A DNA stretch of 36,163 bases from Bremia lactucae (GCF_004359215.1 NW_027152030.1:1-36163); one strand, 5' to 3'. Counted from the stretch's first letter, positions 1 through 10,569 are shown. Program-made: numbers and translations. Notes: generated by a model not told the origin, from the letters alone.

Positions 1-725
1 ACGGCTGTAGAAAAATTAGTCCTCAAAATAAGTCTGTGCGTTTCCGCGATGAGGGCGGAACAGTTGCGTCACTAGGCGTTTAAACGTTGCTGGGGCGTTG
101 AAAAGCCCTTGTGGCATATCCAACCACTCCGAAATTATATTGCTGGTTGTGCTAACTGCTGTAAGCAAGATATCGCGAGCTCGCATGAGCAGTTAATAAT
201 AATTATTGACTAAGTCAAGTGAACTGCACATCGTATATCCCTCCATATTGTTCTAACAACATCCTTTCTAGGATTTAGGGTTTGTGCTGGTTAAGTGGCA
301 GCATTAAGCTTATTATAAGCATGTATAATGCGCCATTTACCATTAGCCTTTTTGACACAAAACGTCGGTGTCGATTGGGAAGATTTGCTTTATCGTACCA
401 TTCCAGCCGCGTACTTAGCACGGGAAGAATCGTCAATGACGTCACACTGTTCCTTTGATAAAGTTTACTGTCGTGTGACACAGTATTTGGTTCCAGGAAT
501 CAAGTCAATTTCATGTCGGACATCTTTATCCGGGGGTAAAACAGATGGTGGATTGGTACACTTCACACCTTGGAATTCCTTAACTAAGTAATAGAATGGA
601 TCCGTATGATCTATAAGGTTCGATGATTCACTCCGCGCACGAAGCGCAGCTTTTGTGGCCTCCAGAACTGCTTCGTTCAGAAGCGACGATGAGTTCAACT
701 CAATTGTTGTTCGAATGACCACCAT
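1..725 (-). pseudogene. Gypsy element D: reverse transcriptase fragment, truncated by window edge
   Basis: Read right to left, this is the start of a Ty3/gypsy reverse transcriptase, the enzyme that copies element RNA to DNA. HEIDLIPGTKYCVTRQ lies near 480-530, PTFCVKKANGKWRIIHAY near 315-370 and SEWLDMPQGLFNAPATFK near 75-135. The active-site box reads YFED (about 19-30) where the family has YFDD, and a stop codon follows at once. The peptides fall in several frames, so there are multiple frameshifts. Protease and gag pieces of the same element lie to the right on the same strand, giving the gag-protease-RT order. The element continues beyond base 1. Family assignment is firm from motifs; inactivity is directly visible. 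Confidence 0.85.
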
Positions 726-1750
726 CTCTGATAAGTTGCCAGCCTTTAAGGTTCGGTCGAACTCATCAATAGAGATTTCGTCGACCTTTGAAAGAGCATG
801 TAATGAAGGGTATACCGCAAGGCTAACTTATCTTGGCCGAAACATTCACGTCCCCAAATTTCCCAACCTGTATTTGTTATCTACCAGAGCTGGTGTCCAA
901 TCCGACATCCGACGAGGAGTTATGTCACTCGACTTCCTTGTCTAAGGACTATTTACGTGCCACTTCACGTGCATTAGAAGGGTTTGACCCCAAATGCCCT
1001 GGTGAACCGCCAATAGTGTCACGACTGACACTCAGTATGGTGCCACCTTGGCCGACCACACTCGGTGGACTTATACATGCCACTCCACGTATTTCAGGGA
1101 TATTACACCCTTGATGACTCGACCATATGCCTAGAATGCTTTCAGCATTCAGTAAACCGTTATCACAACGAGCGTCACTCGATGGAGCTCGTGCCGTTCA
1201 TCCCGCTTTTTCTGAGTCGAGCTCAGAATTCGTGCTTTCACATTGAAGTTTATTTTCTCAGACATTCCAATGTCTAGCACACTAACAAATTCAGTCAGTG
1301 ATTTGCGCTGATAGCTCTTTTGTTGCCTAGTAAAGGTGGGCTCATGACTCTTCTAAAACTTTGCTAGGACCAATGCGCGTTGCGTCTAAGGTCTTAGACC
1401 TTTAATCAATCCATGGCTCATGGCGTTTAAGCCAGGCCATACCCCAGGATGATATCATACCTCGAATCCAAACCAAGGACGAGACAGCCTCCACACTGTC
1501 ACAGTCCAGAAATTGCTACCCAAGCTTATAGAATTTAAGAAACAATGACGCGAGTCCCAGTCGCTAAGCGAACAGTAATTTTATCACTTTCATGCGCTTT
1601 GAGCACTTCACCAGATTGTAGTTTCTCTCAAGGGAAAGACCTCGAGCAAAATTGCAAGATGCTCCCGAGTCAATTAAAATTGAGCATGGCTTACTAAAGC
1701 CCTTCTCAGCCGCTTGAGCGACTTACAAGCCGGCTTTTACTCACGCTTCG
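726..1750 (-). pseudogene. Gypsy element D: retropepsin and protease-RT spacer, degraded
   Basis: The minus strand carries a retroviral-type aspartic protease that would process the Gag-Pol polyprotein. LIDSGASCNF is readable around 1650-1680, with the catalytic Asp codon at 1669-1671 and the DSGAS box intact. A later protease/spacer peptide, GMAWLKRHEPWID, lies near 1400-1440 and matches the family pattern (D)LILGMPWL..HEPWIDW, but it is followed by a stop. The remaining stretch down to the RT is the usual poorly conserved linker and is full of stops. It sits between the D gag and the D RT in the expected order. Confidence 0.75.
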
Positions 1751-1929
1751 CGCCATTACGCACCGAGCTAATTGGGGCTAAATTCTGTTTATTCTCACCT
1801 CCTAGAGGTTCAACAGAGCCTAGGTCTTCCCCAGTAGGGCTCCCCGCACCTACTGGGTATCGACGTTTTCTCGCACCGAACCAGATCTCTGGTATAGGTC
1901 GGAGTTGGAGCTCTTTCGAGCTTTACGAG

Positions 1930-2845
1930 AATTTTGAAGAGGGCAGGCCGAACGTTAATGTTTCGTGCTTCCCCAAATAAAACATCTTCGGATGGTCTTA
2001 TGCTGATCCACTTGAAGAGCCTCTTCTCATTCCTTAACGAGGCTTATATCCATAGGTTTCGCTCTATTAGACGAAACCCATGTGCTCGAAGAGCTTGTTC
2101 GGTAAACAGGCGTGCTAAAGCGAGCAGGCTTAAAGTCAAACTCGGCGCATAGCGCTATCGCAACTGCCTCTTCGAACGTAGCCGGATGAGATCGGAAAAT
2201 ATCCATCCGGGCAACGCCCTCATTGAGAATTTCATAAAGATGGTTACTACAAATACTTCTTGCACCGGGTCTTGATGCATAGATGCAATGAGAGTTCTCA
2301 ACTCCTGGACAAAGTCCCCTAGGGTTCTTTTACCCAGTCGAGTCGCTAGGAGCCGTGCTCGCATGCGAAAAGCCTGATCAGGCTGATGGCCATTTGCTAT
2401 TTCAGCGAACTCCATCAGGGAAAAGCGTCGTTCATGGACGTGCTGTGCCCACTCCATGGCTCTACCTCCAAGTTCGGAAATGGTCGAAGCCACCTTTTGC
2501 CGTTTTGTTAAGAACAAGGCGTAATCAATGGCCATTTCCATCTGCTTACTCCAAAAGGGGGCTTTTCTCCCTTTTCCCCTCAAATGTCTTCACATTTACA
2601 GCTAGAGGGCGAGCCCTCGGCTCTGAGTCAGGTACAGAGATGTACCGAATTGGCATAGATGCCGCTAAGTGATCCTGTACCTGACCGATCAGGGAGGCTT
2701 CATACCGCATGAAGGCTTTAAGCCTTGCATGCAGGACTTCTGGTCCCTGGGAGACAATAAATTCCACGTGCTCAAGCCCAAATAAAGCTTTGAGCTTGTC
2801 ATAAGCGGCGCGTTGCGCTTCTGACAATTCTGGAACCTCTTCCAT
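1930..2845 (-). pseudogene. Gypsy element D: gag polyprotein, frameshifted
   Basis: The minus strand encodes a gag capsid-like protein. The first open stretch starts with ATG at 2845 ([20 protein letters not shown]) and ends in [13 protein letters not shown]. After a frameshift near 2555-2585 the protein continues with MEMAIDYALFLTKRQKVAS, then GKRTLGDFVQELRTLIASM, down to about 2155. This is typical oomycete gypsy gag: a substrate-binding-like capsid region followed by a nucleocapsid. The zinc knuckle near 1950-1990 reads CFIWGSTKH-stop-RSAC, so the second cysteine is Trp and an internal stop is present. The start codon fits because the preceding sequence is non-coding leader. The protein would package element RNA in cytoplasmic particles, but this copy cannot make it whole. 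Confidence 0.8.
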
Positions 2846-2849
2846 TTTC

Positions 2850-3350
2850 GTGAGAAATTAGTCTTGTTAAGACTCAGGCGTAAATTGACTACGAGTGCTA
2901 CTAGGTGTAGCGGAGCTACCTCGCTTCTAAAGTCAAAGGAAGACTTTCAGACTCAGAGAGTCACTAAGTTCCATTAAACTAATGAGTGTAAAAACCTCAG
3001 GGAGTCGTACAAGCTATTAAAGCTTGATGAATTCTAGTCGAAGGGATTCAGGGGATCGTAGAACCAAGTGGCAACTAGAACCAAAGAGGATATACCTTGG
3101 GAAGGCTTCTATCTCTTACAGATAAATGCGCAAGCCTTAGGAAGGCAATTAACGCTTTAAGATCAGAAGGGGAACTGCACTTTCTTCAATTATCTAAATC
3201 TAAAATCCCTACCCTAGCTAATTAAAAGTAGATTTTAGTAATTAAATATTATTAATAGGATAAAAGGGTATTTTGCCCATTAAGAAAATGTACCACGACA
3301 ACGGTTCTCCAACCGCCCCAGCTCGATCGGTCGTGAGGCGATCACGCCAA
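2850..3350 (-). repeat. Leader / 5' LTR-like region of element D
   Basis: Non-coding stretch between the D gag start and the E LTR. About 3040-3165 is clearly similar to 31905-32030: both contain a GTAGAACCAA-type block followed by GGCTTCTATC. Shared non-coding sequence upstream of a minus-strand gag suggests LTR or primer-site sequence of this family. Exact LTR ends could not be fixed. Confidence 0.45.
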
Positions 3351-3353
3351 TGC

Positions 3354-3791
3354 TGTTACAGGGTGTATCCTTACATGAAATTAACACGTAAAGGTTGTTG
3401 AATAATGTATTATCTAAAAGGTAGAGAATATTTGGAGAATATTATTTTGCATGGTAGTATTCGGAAAGCTTATTCATAAGTATGTATATACCATTATATC
3501 TACTTGCTCCGCGGTCCAGTCAGCGCTGGACGCGCGCAAAGAGAAAGACATATAAGTCTTTATTACATGTTTTGTAAAATTTCATAATCAATTTAGTATA
3601 TATAGATTGGAGCAGAAGAGCTTAATTATAATTAAACAGCTATCTTTTAACCCTCTTTAAAGCAAGTATTTTATAAAGAGTCTTCCTCAGCATGTACTAG
3701 TGTACGTGAAGTGACGTGGGCACCACTCGCACTAAAGCAGTGCGAAGTGGACTTGTTCTGAAGTAGTACAAGTCGGCAGGGCCCCGCTACA
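3354..3791 (+). repeat. LTR, family A, of element E
   Basis: 438-bp block beginning TGTTACAGGGTGTATCC and ending GCCCCGCTACA (TG...CA). It is the reverse complement, at lower identity, of the 441-bp LTR at 16622-17062. Shared internal landmarks include the CTCCGCGGTCCAGTCAGCGC segment and a pair of stem-loops near 3728-3773. A degraded primer site and gag leader follow directly on the right, so this is a plus-oriented 5' LTR. Confidence 0.85.
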
Positions 3792-4235
3792 TGTGGTGGC
3801 CTTTTGTAGTCCGTCCAAGGACCATAGCTCTATCATCTAACACGGACATCTTAGATAATAATATAAAAACGCATCACGTTTCGCGTGATACCTCTAAGCG
3901 GCATAGAAAGCGTTCGGTCGAACGAATGAATTCGACCGTGAAGAATGATGCCATCTTGGCCATGCTGTCCGGTGTTTGTACAGGGATGCCCTCCATTCAG
4001 CCATCGCCAAGTTCATACAACATAAACTTGACGAGGTGAATGAGAAGGTAGCCTTGCTTAATCGGCAAGGCTTTCAACAAGCAGAGCTGTTGACGTTGAA
4101 ACAGGTACATACCCTTGTACCTGGGATGACGGACACGCGTCGTCCCGAGCCTTAAAGATTGACATCTCTTAGTATAGAGGAGTCGAAGAAGACTCCATCT
4201 TAAGATGGTTTGTCGAGTTGGACGATGCTATAAGG
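3792..4235 (+). pseudogene. Element E: primer-site region and gag N-terminus, cut off at 4235
   Basis: Directly after the LTR, TTTGTAGTCCGTC matches the leader of element A; the TGGTATCA primer site seen in A is degraded here. The gag N-terminus follows in pieces: VERMNSTVKNDAILAMLSG, then in another frame DALHSAIAKFIQHKLDEV, then EEDSILRWFVELDDAIR. These match the A gag at 16175-16564 closely. The reading stops being gag exactly after the codons for LDDAIR, where LTR2 sequence begins at about 4235. The missing remainder of a same-strand gag begins at 22703. At least two frameshifts and an in-frame stop show it is dead. Confidence 0.8.
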
Positions 4236-4690
4236 ACCCACCACTTGGGTGTGGTTCACATTGTGACCCACCCTTGTGTATGTGATGCACATAGATGCAT
4301 TCGCATTAGGAGGGATGATGCCTAGCGTCATCCGTGATGATGGTTAGCGTCATCCGTTACGCGAGGTATCTAGAATGATGCGCTCGCAATACATATTAGT
4401 GTTATCCACAGAGAAGAAAATTTATGATTGTAAGAAAAGGCGTTTATATTCAATACGATTGAATATAAATCAGTCTGAAAACTCCTTCCTACTTAGTAAG
4501 TGCGCACGAGAAGCCGGATTACGCTGCCGTGACGACACTTTACTAGAGTATTTAGTGCGTTGGGTGAGGTCGCTAAGGCATCCACTATAACTACCTCACG
4601 GCACACGAGAGTCGACGTTAAACCGCTTCCTTGCTGTGCTAGAGTGTGTGCTTAAGTAGAGCGTGGTCACATTAAGACAGCCCGCCTACA
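4235..4690 (+). repeat. LTR2 fragment (5' about 95 bp missing)
   Basis: Begins ACCCACCACTTGGGTGTGG and ends CAGCCCGCCTACA. The same sequence occurs at 17211-17356 with an internal deletion, and at 31436-31640 in degraded form. The first part of this LTR, present at 17119-17210 and 22611-22702, is absent here. It is attached directly to interrupted gag on the left and host-gene-like sequence on the right. Confidence 0.75.
4445..4470 (+). promoter_or_regulatory. Palindrome with TATA-like sequence inside LTR2
   Basis: TATATTCAAT at 4445-4454 and ATTGAATATA at 4458-4467 form a perfect 10-bp inverted repeat around ACG, and TATAAAT overlaps the right arm at 4464-4470. The degraded copy near 31530-31556 retains the surroundings but not the palindrome. 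A core promoter role for the LTR is an inference from the TATA-like sequence only. Confidence 0.35.
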
Positions 4691-5254
4691 GCAATTGGCT
4701 CTACCTCAACCAGCTCTCTGCTTCCGTGAAGCGCGCGCAAATTTGCCACACACTGATTAATGAATATATGGACGGCAACTACGACACCGAAGTGGCAAAC
4801 TTGGCGAAAGAATTGGAGGTCGTACATTATACGAAAGTGGTGGACATATTAGACGGCGGGTAGTACTCGTCACATTCGAGGATGGCGCCACTGCAGAGTT
4901 CCATAAGGTATGGCTACTAGATCACTGCCTCTTTGAGTATAAAGTTCAATAAGGTATGGCTACGGGATGACTGCCTCATTGAATACAAAGTTCGATAAGG
5001 TATGGCTACGGGATCACCGTTTCTTTGAGTACAGTGTGCATCCGGCGACGCAACAGCGCGAGGTCGATACGGCCTCTATCCCAATAATCATGCCATTTCA
5101 AATACTTGATGTCACGGACGCTAGAAACTCGGTAGTTATCGACTGGGACGCCTCTGTGCGCGTCACCGTGTGCGAAAGTAGCAAATATCACGCTGCTACA
5201 TTGGTTGCACGGAGTATGAAATCCGCTTGCGTGCTCTTGGCATCATTTAGCTAA
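4691..5254 (+). pseudogene. Fragment of a trimethyllysine/gamma-butyrobetaine dioxygenase-like gene (N-terminal domain)
   Basis: Three plus-frame pieces resemble the N-terminal zinc-binding domain that precedes the Fe(II)/2-oxoglutarate dioxygenase fold in carnitine-biosynthesis hydroxylases. They are YTKVVDILDGG (to 4860), VVLVTFEDGATAEFHKVWLL (4861-4920), and KVWLRDH...HPATQQREVDTASIP (about 4998-5086) followed by VVIDWD. The WLRDHC, HP.T.QR and DTASI signatures are those of this family. The expected cysteines are largely lost: the last copy reads WLRDHRFFEY. There are frameshifts, and the catalytic dioxygenase domain is absent. Upstream peptide SASVKRAQICHTLINEYMDG may belong to the same gene but is not recognised. 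It is flanked by LTR2 and the fold-back element, so it is a stranded fragment. Family call is from motif recall. Confidence 0.6.
4903..5040 (+). repeat. Three tandem copies of a 46-bp unit within the dioxygenase-like fragment
   Basis: ATAAGGTATGGCTA starts at 4903, 4949 and 4995, an exact 46-bp spacing. Each unit encodes KVWLRDHC.FEY-like sequence, but 46 is not a multiple of three, so successive copies are in different frames. The duplication alone destroys the reading frame. Confidence 0.9.
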
Positions 5255-5471
5255 TTGACCGTGTTGTATTTCATTATACTAGCTCTATAAATACTTATTA
5301 GTCAACATCGCCTCCTCATGCTTTTTCCCATGCAACAAAGTTGTGACTATGAAGTGCCAGTGGGCCAGCAATCGGGTCACTACCCAACGCATAAATTGCT
5401 TAATATTATTGTAGAATTGAAACAATGTGGTAAGCTGAAAGTTCACCTCCCTCGCACAAATAAGAAAGGAA
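5255..5471. other. No gene recognised
   Basis: AT-rich sequence between the dioxygenase-like fragment and the fold-back element. A short open frame at 5318-5503 runs into the fold-back arm and has no recognisable motif. Confidence 0.4.
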
Positions 5472-6460
5472 ACCGGTATAGGTGCACCACCCTTTTGGTA
5501 TAGCCACACACCCTCCCCGTCTGTTTGTTTTAATAAAATAAAAATTTTAGATTAAGAATAAACAGTTTTAATATTCCGCTGTATCGCAGCATTGACAATT
5601 ATTCCTTATGAGTCGTCTTTAGATGCCTTTGGGACTTAAAATACACTCCCCACTAAATTACATTTGGGAACCGATAGAGCCAGCCACACTCCTCAATTAT
5701 CTACCTCTGTACTTATGATAGTAGCGTAATGGTAGCAACTTGTGATTAACTAGAATATATATTGGGAAACTTTTATGCAGGCCTTCTCAGCTTCAGTAGC
5801 TCGAAATGTCTGCAAAGAGACTTCGCGAAATAAGCGTACTTTTATGTCAAGTAGCAAGATGCTCTTCAACAAAGAAATTACGAACGAAAGCCGACAGAAC
5901 CTGAAACATAAGAAATTGTTGCTCGTGGTGGTACAAATATGAGCACTAAGATTCGCCTATTTGAAGCACTTCCGCCAAAGTTGCTAAAAGTAACGTAAAA
6001 TTAATTCATCCTTACCTTAGCCTCCAAAGACTAACTAACATGCATGCCCTTATCGCTTATTTTCAGCTCAACTTCTCCCTCACTCCTCAGTTTGCTACTC
6101 TTTCTTTTTCGATCTTTTTATGACTTGCCAATCAACTGCGAGCGCTCTTGGCTTTTTCTCACCTGCTCATAGCCATACATTTAACGTCGCCAAACAAAAA
6201 TACGGTTTCTGATGTGCAGTCACTACTCTCATGTAGATAATTAGGGTGTGTGGCTACAGCGATTCCCGAATTTAATTTTAGGGGGTGTGATGTTCCAAAG
6301 GCCAAAAGAGCGATCTAAAGACGATTCTAAAGGAAAACTCTTGATATTTTGATGCGGTGAAATGACTCATACAGTGAAAATATTTTATATGACGTTTTTA
6401 ATCAATACAGATGGGGAGGGTGTGCGTGGCTATGCCAAAAGGTGTGTGTGGCTATACCGG
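5472..6460. mobile_element. Fold-back type element with about 245-bp inverted arms
   Basis: Left arm 5472-5715 and right arm 6213-6460 are imperfect inverted repeats. The outer ends pair ACCGGTATA (5472-5480) with CTATACCGG (6452-6460). ATAGCCACACACCCTCCCC (about 5500-5518) faces GGGGAGGGTGTGCGTGGCTAT (6413-6433). Inner blocks around AGTCGTCTTTAGAT (5611-5624) and ATCTAAAGACGATT (6313-6326) pair as well, as do AATTATCTAC near 5695 and its complement near 6235. The motif GGGTGTG(TGGCTA) recurs several times in each arm, as in fold-back elements built of subrepeats. The 500-bp centre encodes nothing recognised; part of it (about 5850-5980) is repeated at 30310-30450. No target duplication was found, so the outer limits are uncertain. 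Confidence 0.6.
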
Positions 6461-6753
6461 CTCCCATAAAGAAGGGTGTGAATTTTAGGAAAAATGGTAC
6501 GAATATAGCAATTCCCTAGAAAAGGAACGACTCTTTTTGGGCAAGTACTATTCAAGATTACTGATTTATGATGTGCCGTGACCAATTTGTTGGTAAGTGT
6601 TAACGTAAAATCATAAATGATTTAAGTATGGGGACCAGTCTGTCAATAGATAAATACTTCAGATTAATGAAAATATAAAATATTGAGTGATTATGCTCCA
6701 TCGCAGATATTCCTTTTGAATCGCATTTAGACCCTCCCAATTTTGTAATAAGG
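6461..6753. other. No gene recognised
   Basis: AT-rich stretch between the fold-back element and the family-B LTR. I see no open frame or motif of note. Confidence 0.4.
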
Positions 6754-7119
6754 TGTCCCGTTATATAAATATTATTACCTAAAAGAGAAATAATAAAGGT
6801 GAATAAAGGTGATTATCTCTAGTCTTGTTATTTCCAAAATTGCCATACACGGTAGCAATATGGGCAGTCGCAATACATAGTGAGATCAGTATTAAGTCAG
6901 TTTAAAAAAGGTACAATACGTAAGATTAATTGTATTCTTTCAGTTTTTTTTCTATACTAAGCCCTAAGTATATTGACCTTTAGTAGCTAAGACTACTTAC
7001 CTATTAAAACTTTTCACTGCACGTCGTGTACGTGAAGTATTCGGAGGCACCTAACTTTCATTGTTATCAGTGCAGGTTGGCTAATAAAAAGCAGTATCAG
7101 TGAAAGGTGCCCGTTTAAC
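6754..7119 (+). repeat. LTR, family B, left copy
   Basis: Starts TGTCCCGTTATATAAA and ends GGTGCCCGTTTAAC. It shares TGACCTTTAGTAGCTAAGACT, the TTCGGAGGCACCTAAC block and both termini with 9263-9746, though it is shorter. GGTCTCACTTTGTGGTCCG follows, a degraded match to the family-A primer site and leader, so it acts as a plus-oriented 5' LTR. Confidence 0.75.
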
Positions 7120-7440
7120 CAGGTCTCACTTTGTGGTCCGTTCAATGACCACGCACGTAATAATCAACACGAATATGCTGGATGAAGTCGACTGGCATTT
7201 CGCTCTACTTACGTAGGCTTCCACGCTTAAGAGGTCAACCCACTTAAGTGCCCTCGAATGAGACGCGATCGAGTAACTGAGTTCAATCGTAGGTAGACCA
7301 GCTGGTACAAAAGGGCGATCAACATGCGGCTGTGGTTATCGCCAAGTTTATACAGCATGAACTCGATGTGGCCCGAAAAATAATTTATCTGTTAGAGATT
7401 GATGAGTACACCGTAAGTTTTGCGCTTTATGCATGAGCGT
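7120..7440 (+). pseudogene. Gag leader and N-terminal fragment after LTR B
   Basis: The peptide VIAKFIQHELDVARKI is readable near 7336-7385 and matches VIAKFIQHELDEAKEKV of the A gag. The upstream leader, with GTGGTCCGTTCAATGACCAC, also resembles A. The remainder is too degraded to translate. It lies in the expected place behind a plus-oriented LTR. No gag sequence on this strand continues to the right; the next gag sequence is on the other strand. Confidence 0.65.
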
Positions 7441-7740
7441 CGTTATATATATATAAAAATGAAAGTAAAGGGATTGTTTGATAGGCATAGTAGGGATAAA
7501 TAGTGTTTGGATAAATTACGCGCTGCAGCTCAGATAGCAGTGCCATTCCACAGGTCACCGGTTATACCGGCAATAATATTAGTAAAACCTTCGGAAACTG
7601 ATGGTTGGGGTCTACCTGCACTGTCCTGCTAAACAGTGACGTCTCCCATTTTATGGTGGTCCACATATGTCGGAAAGGGGCCGCACCGAACGATAGGATA
7701 GAGTTAATGGTAGAATCGAGATAAACTCAAAAATTACAAC
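7441..7740. other. No gene recognised
   Basis: Degraded sequence between the plus-strand gag fragment and the minus-strand protease fragment. I see nothing in it that can be named. Confidence 0.4.
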
Positions 7741-9080
7741 TCACCTTATGGTTTGCAACCCCCGACCGTGAGCTTATCTTCAAGCTCAGAGGATAACTTA
7801 ATTTAACAGTATTGCTTTTACTAGCAAGGCTTTCGTTCCTAACTGGTAATGATGCGCCTGTTGCAAGACGCACTGTCGTCCTCACTAGAGGTATATCATG
7901 CTAAATGCTTTTAAGATTACGATCTCTTAGCGATATTTGTAGAATGGAATTGTTTGACGACCCACAGTCCACTAGAGAGTGAAGTGAAAAAATTATTTGC
8001 CACTTCGGTTTGCTAGGTGATGATGGTACCCTAATCTTTAGGTGCTGTACGTAACACACAGCGGCTGTGTGTTGATCGTAACTCTTGGTTTGAGACAAGC
8101 AAATTCTCTTGAAGATGCTGGATCAAGAGGGAGCTCTAAACCTACTGACCCCGTCCGTTTTTTTACGGACCTCCTCACGGTTGCGATTTCGCAATAGGGT
8201 CAGACCCGCGTCTTCCGCTATTTTTTGTTGGAGGTCGATCATTCCACTCAGTATTTCTTGGCATTGGGCTTAAGTCACTAGATCATAGGCGTAGCGCCCT
8301 GGCTTTTGACAGCGATTGCATCTTTGCAATCCTTTTTAACTTGTGGAGCGAGGCCTCTCGCTCTCAACATAATAGAGGTCCATTGGTTCTAGACTTCCGA
8401 CCTTTTGTCGGCTCGATGGACGATAGGAGCCAGAGTGGACGAAAACCTGTTGCAGGCTGAGGAATTTTCCTATTCTGCTATTGAGTTACCTTGACGTAGC
8501 GTCTACTATTCGGGACGGAACCAGTTAATTTTGATGTACTCATCCGCAAGACGATGCAACTCACAATGTATCAGGTATGGCGTAAGCTTAAATATCACGT
8601 TTGTTCTGCGTCAAAACCAGGAGCTCTACTCAAGCCCTGAATTCGCACGGGATGGCCTAAACGTTTTTATGAGCCGGGTATTTAAGACCTCGTATGGATC
8701 ATACACAAACGGGTCGTGAAGCTTGAATCCTAGGGTCCAAGATTCGGCAGATAAACATGCACAACTTTACTTTCGTCGCATCATCATCAATGCGGCGAGC
8801 TTCTATGGCATCGCTTAACTCGTTGAGCCATCGTAACAAGGAGTCGTATTTGACTGTCTTAGTATTGTAGATATCAATCTTCAAGTTACGCATGTGCGTC
8901 GACCCGGAAGCAGCATTTAAATGCTGCTGTCTTAATAGCTTGAATCGTTGAGCACCCGGTTCTTTCGACACCTATGTGTATTGCACGCAGTGTCGAAGCT
9001 CGACCACTCGAATGAGTTGGGCGTATCGAAACAAGGATTCTTGCTTAGAGAGCTGTTTTAAAGAAATTTAAAACGTATGT
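7741..9080 (-). pseudogene. Gypsy gag-protease fragment, minus strand
   Basis: From right to left: QRFKLLRQQHLNAAS and MRNLKIDIYN (about 8880-8970), then LLRWLNELSDAIEARRIDDD (8785-8850), a gag capsid core like that of A and B. The gag tail at 8100-8700 aligns at DNA level with 15440-16160 of element A. The protease begins HSLVDCGSSNNS (about 7945-7985), preserving the D-C-G active-site style of the A/B family. No continuous frame survives. The segment lies between two same-orientation family-B LTRs, yet is opposite to the gag start at 7120-7440. Confidence 0.75.
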
Positions 9081-9262
9081 CTCGAAGATATAGTGCGACA
9101 ATTCTAGACCAACTGGAGAGTCGATCGAAGAGGATATCTCTGTGTTTGCGTAGCTTCTGCTCGAGGCAGTTGGCCCTTACAGCGAGAGACACAATAGTCC
9201 TCTCCGTAACTCTACATCACTCGCAATATTTATGGTTGGTTAAGGGGGGCTGTGCAACGAGG

Positions 9263-9746
9263 TGTCCCGTTACAGAAGTAATTCCTGTTTAGGAATAAAT
9301 ATATATTATCACCTATAAGAGAAAATAAAGGAGTAAAATATGATAATTTTTCTTAATATTCCCAAAAAAACATGTATGGTACTATTGAAGGAACAATACA
9401 GTAGTTCTGTTGATTGGTTGATTTAGTTTAAATCAGCCCCACCAATCGCTGCTAGACGCACGAATGAGCGGTGCGCAAGAAGTCGCTAAACATAGTTATA
9501 TATTAATTAAATAAATCGGAAGATAAAAATATTGCTACGTAGGAACTTAATGTATCAATGCAGTTTTACTTTTTTTTCAATACAAAGCCTTCTTAGTATC
9601 GACCTTTAGTAGCTAAGACTCTTTATTTACCTAAACCTTTCGTTGCACAACGTGAACGTAAAGAATTCGGAGGCACCTTACCTTCACTGTTATCAGTGAA
9701 GGTTGGCTAGTCCTGAAGCAGTACATTCGAGAGGTGCCCCGTTACA
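9263..9746 (+). repeat. LTR, family B, right copy
   Basis: 484-bp block from TGTCCCGTTACAGAAG to GAGGTGCCCCGTTACA. It is homologous to 6754-7119 in the same orientation. A purine-rich AAGGGGGG lies about 20 bp upstream, consistent with a polypurine tract and a 3' LTR role. A perfect stem-loop, CCTTCACTG-TTAT-CAGTGAAGG, lies at 9681-9702. Confidence 0.75.
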
Positions 9747-10341
9747 ATTAGTTCATAAGAAAATATGCCTCGATAAGGGTTACCCATAAAAGTGACCAGA
9801 GCATGCCTTAGAAAGACTAGAACCTTTTAGATCGAAAGAAAAATAAAAGATTTTATCAAAATGTAAGATAAATTAACCTTTTTATCCTTATATAAAATAT
9901 GCCGCCGGATCTAATCTGGTGGCTGACCCGCATATCACACCATAAGAGTTTATGTGGGTATAACGTATTGTAGCAAAGGGAAGATATTTCTTCAGGGTGT
10001 GAACCACACAACCTAAAAGGTCAACAACCGAAGTATATGTTGTAACGCTTGAAAAACCCAGAATTCATTTTTAAGGTCAAACAAAACAATTTTTCTCTTA
10101 CAATTAAGGTGTTGAACTGCGTCACATTGGTGCGCACATTCAGATGGTCATCTTAAAATTTCTTCTTACATGTTCTCGTGAGAAATGACAATTTGATAGC
10201 CATTTTACCTGTGCTTAGATGTTAGTTCGCTAAGGCGATTCGCGGCAACTGAGAAGCCACGCGCCGATCTAAATCTAGGAGACCTGACGCAAGGCCTGAC
10301 GTACGCTGGCATGAAATTGCTGCACTTCCCATTACACCACT
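9747..10341. other. No gene recognised
   Basis: AT-rich, degraded sequence. A short minus-strand open frame at 10222-10413 shows no recognisable motif. Confidence 0.4.
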
Positions 10342-10566
10342 ATGCGAAACTGTCGTATTCAACGTTGGAAAGTGCAAAACCATCACCTGTATAAAATATC
10401 TTCTTTTGAGCACACTGAAAGATGGCTGACTTATTACCTTCGGAATTGGCAGTCAACCGCTTGCGATTATGGTGAACAAAAGCATGTATCGTACAGGTGC
10501 GATCTCAACAACAAATATTCTCGCGGCCGCAAACCTGGTAGCTACACGACTCAGTGTAGCTGCTAG
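10342..10566 (+). pseudogene. Possible MULE/FAR1-type zinc-binding domain fragment
   Basis: A 74-codon open frame ends HVSYRCDLNNKYSRGRKPGSYTTQCSC. The spacing of the YRCD...KY..RGRK..S..T..C.C pattern recalls the N-terminal FAR1-like zinc-binding domain of Mutator-like transposases, usually written yRCdrgGkY...gr...s..t.CpF. The catalytic transposase domain is not visible downstream, where a perfect palindrome begins 4 bp beyond the stop. The resemblance is short and from recall; it could be chance. Confidence 0.3.
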
Positions 10567-10569
10567 CTT

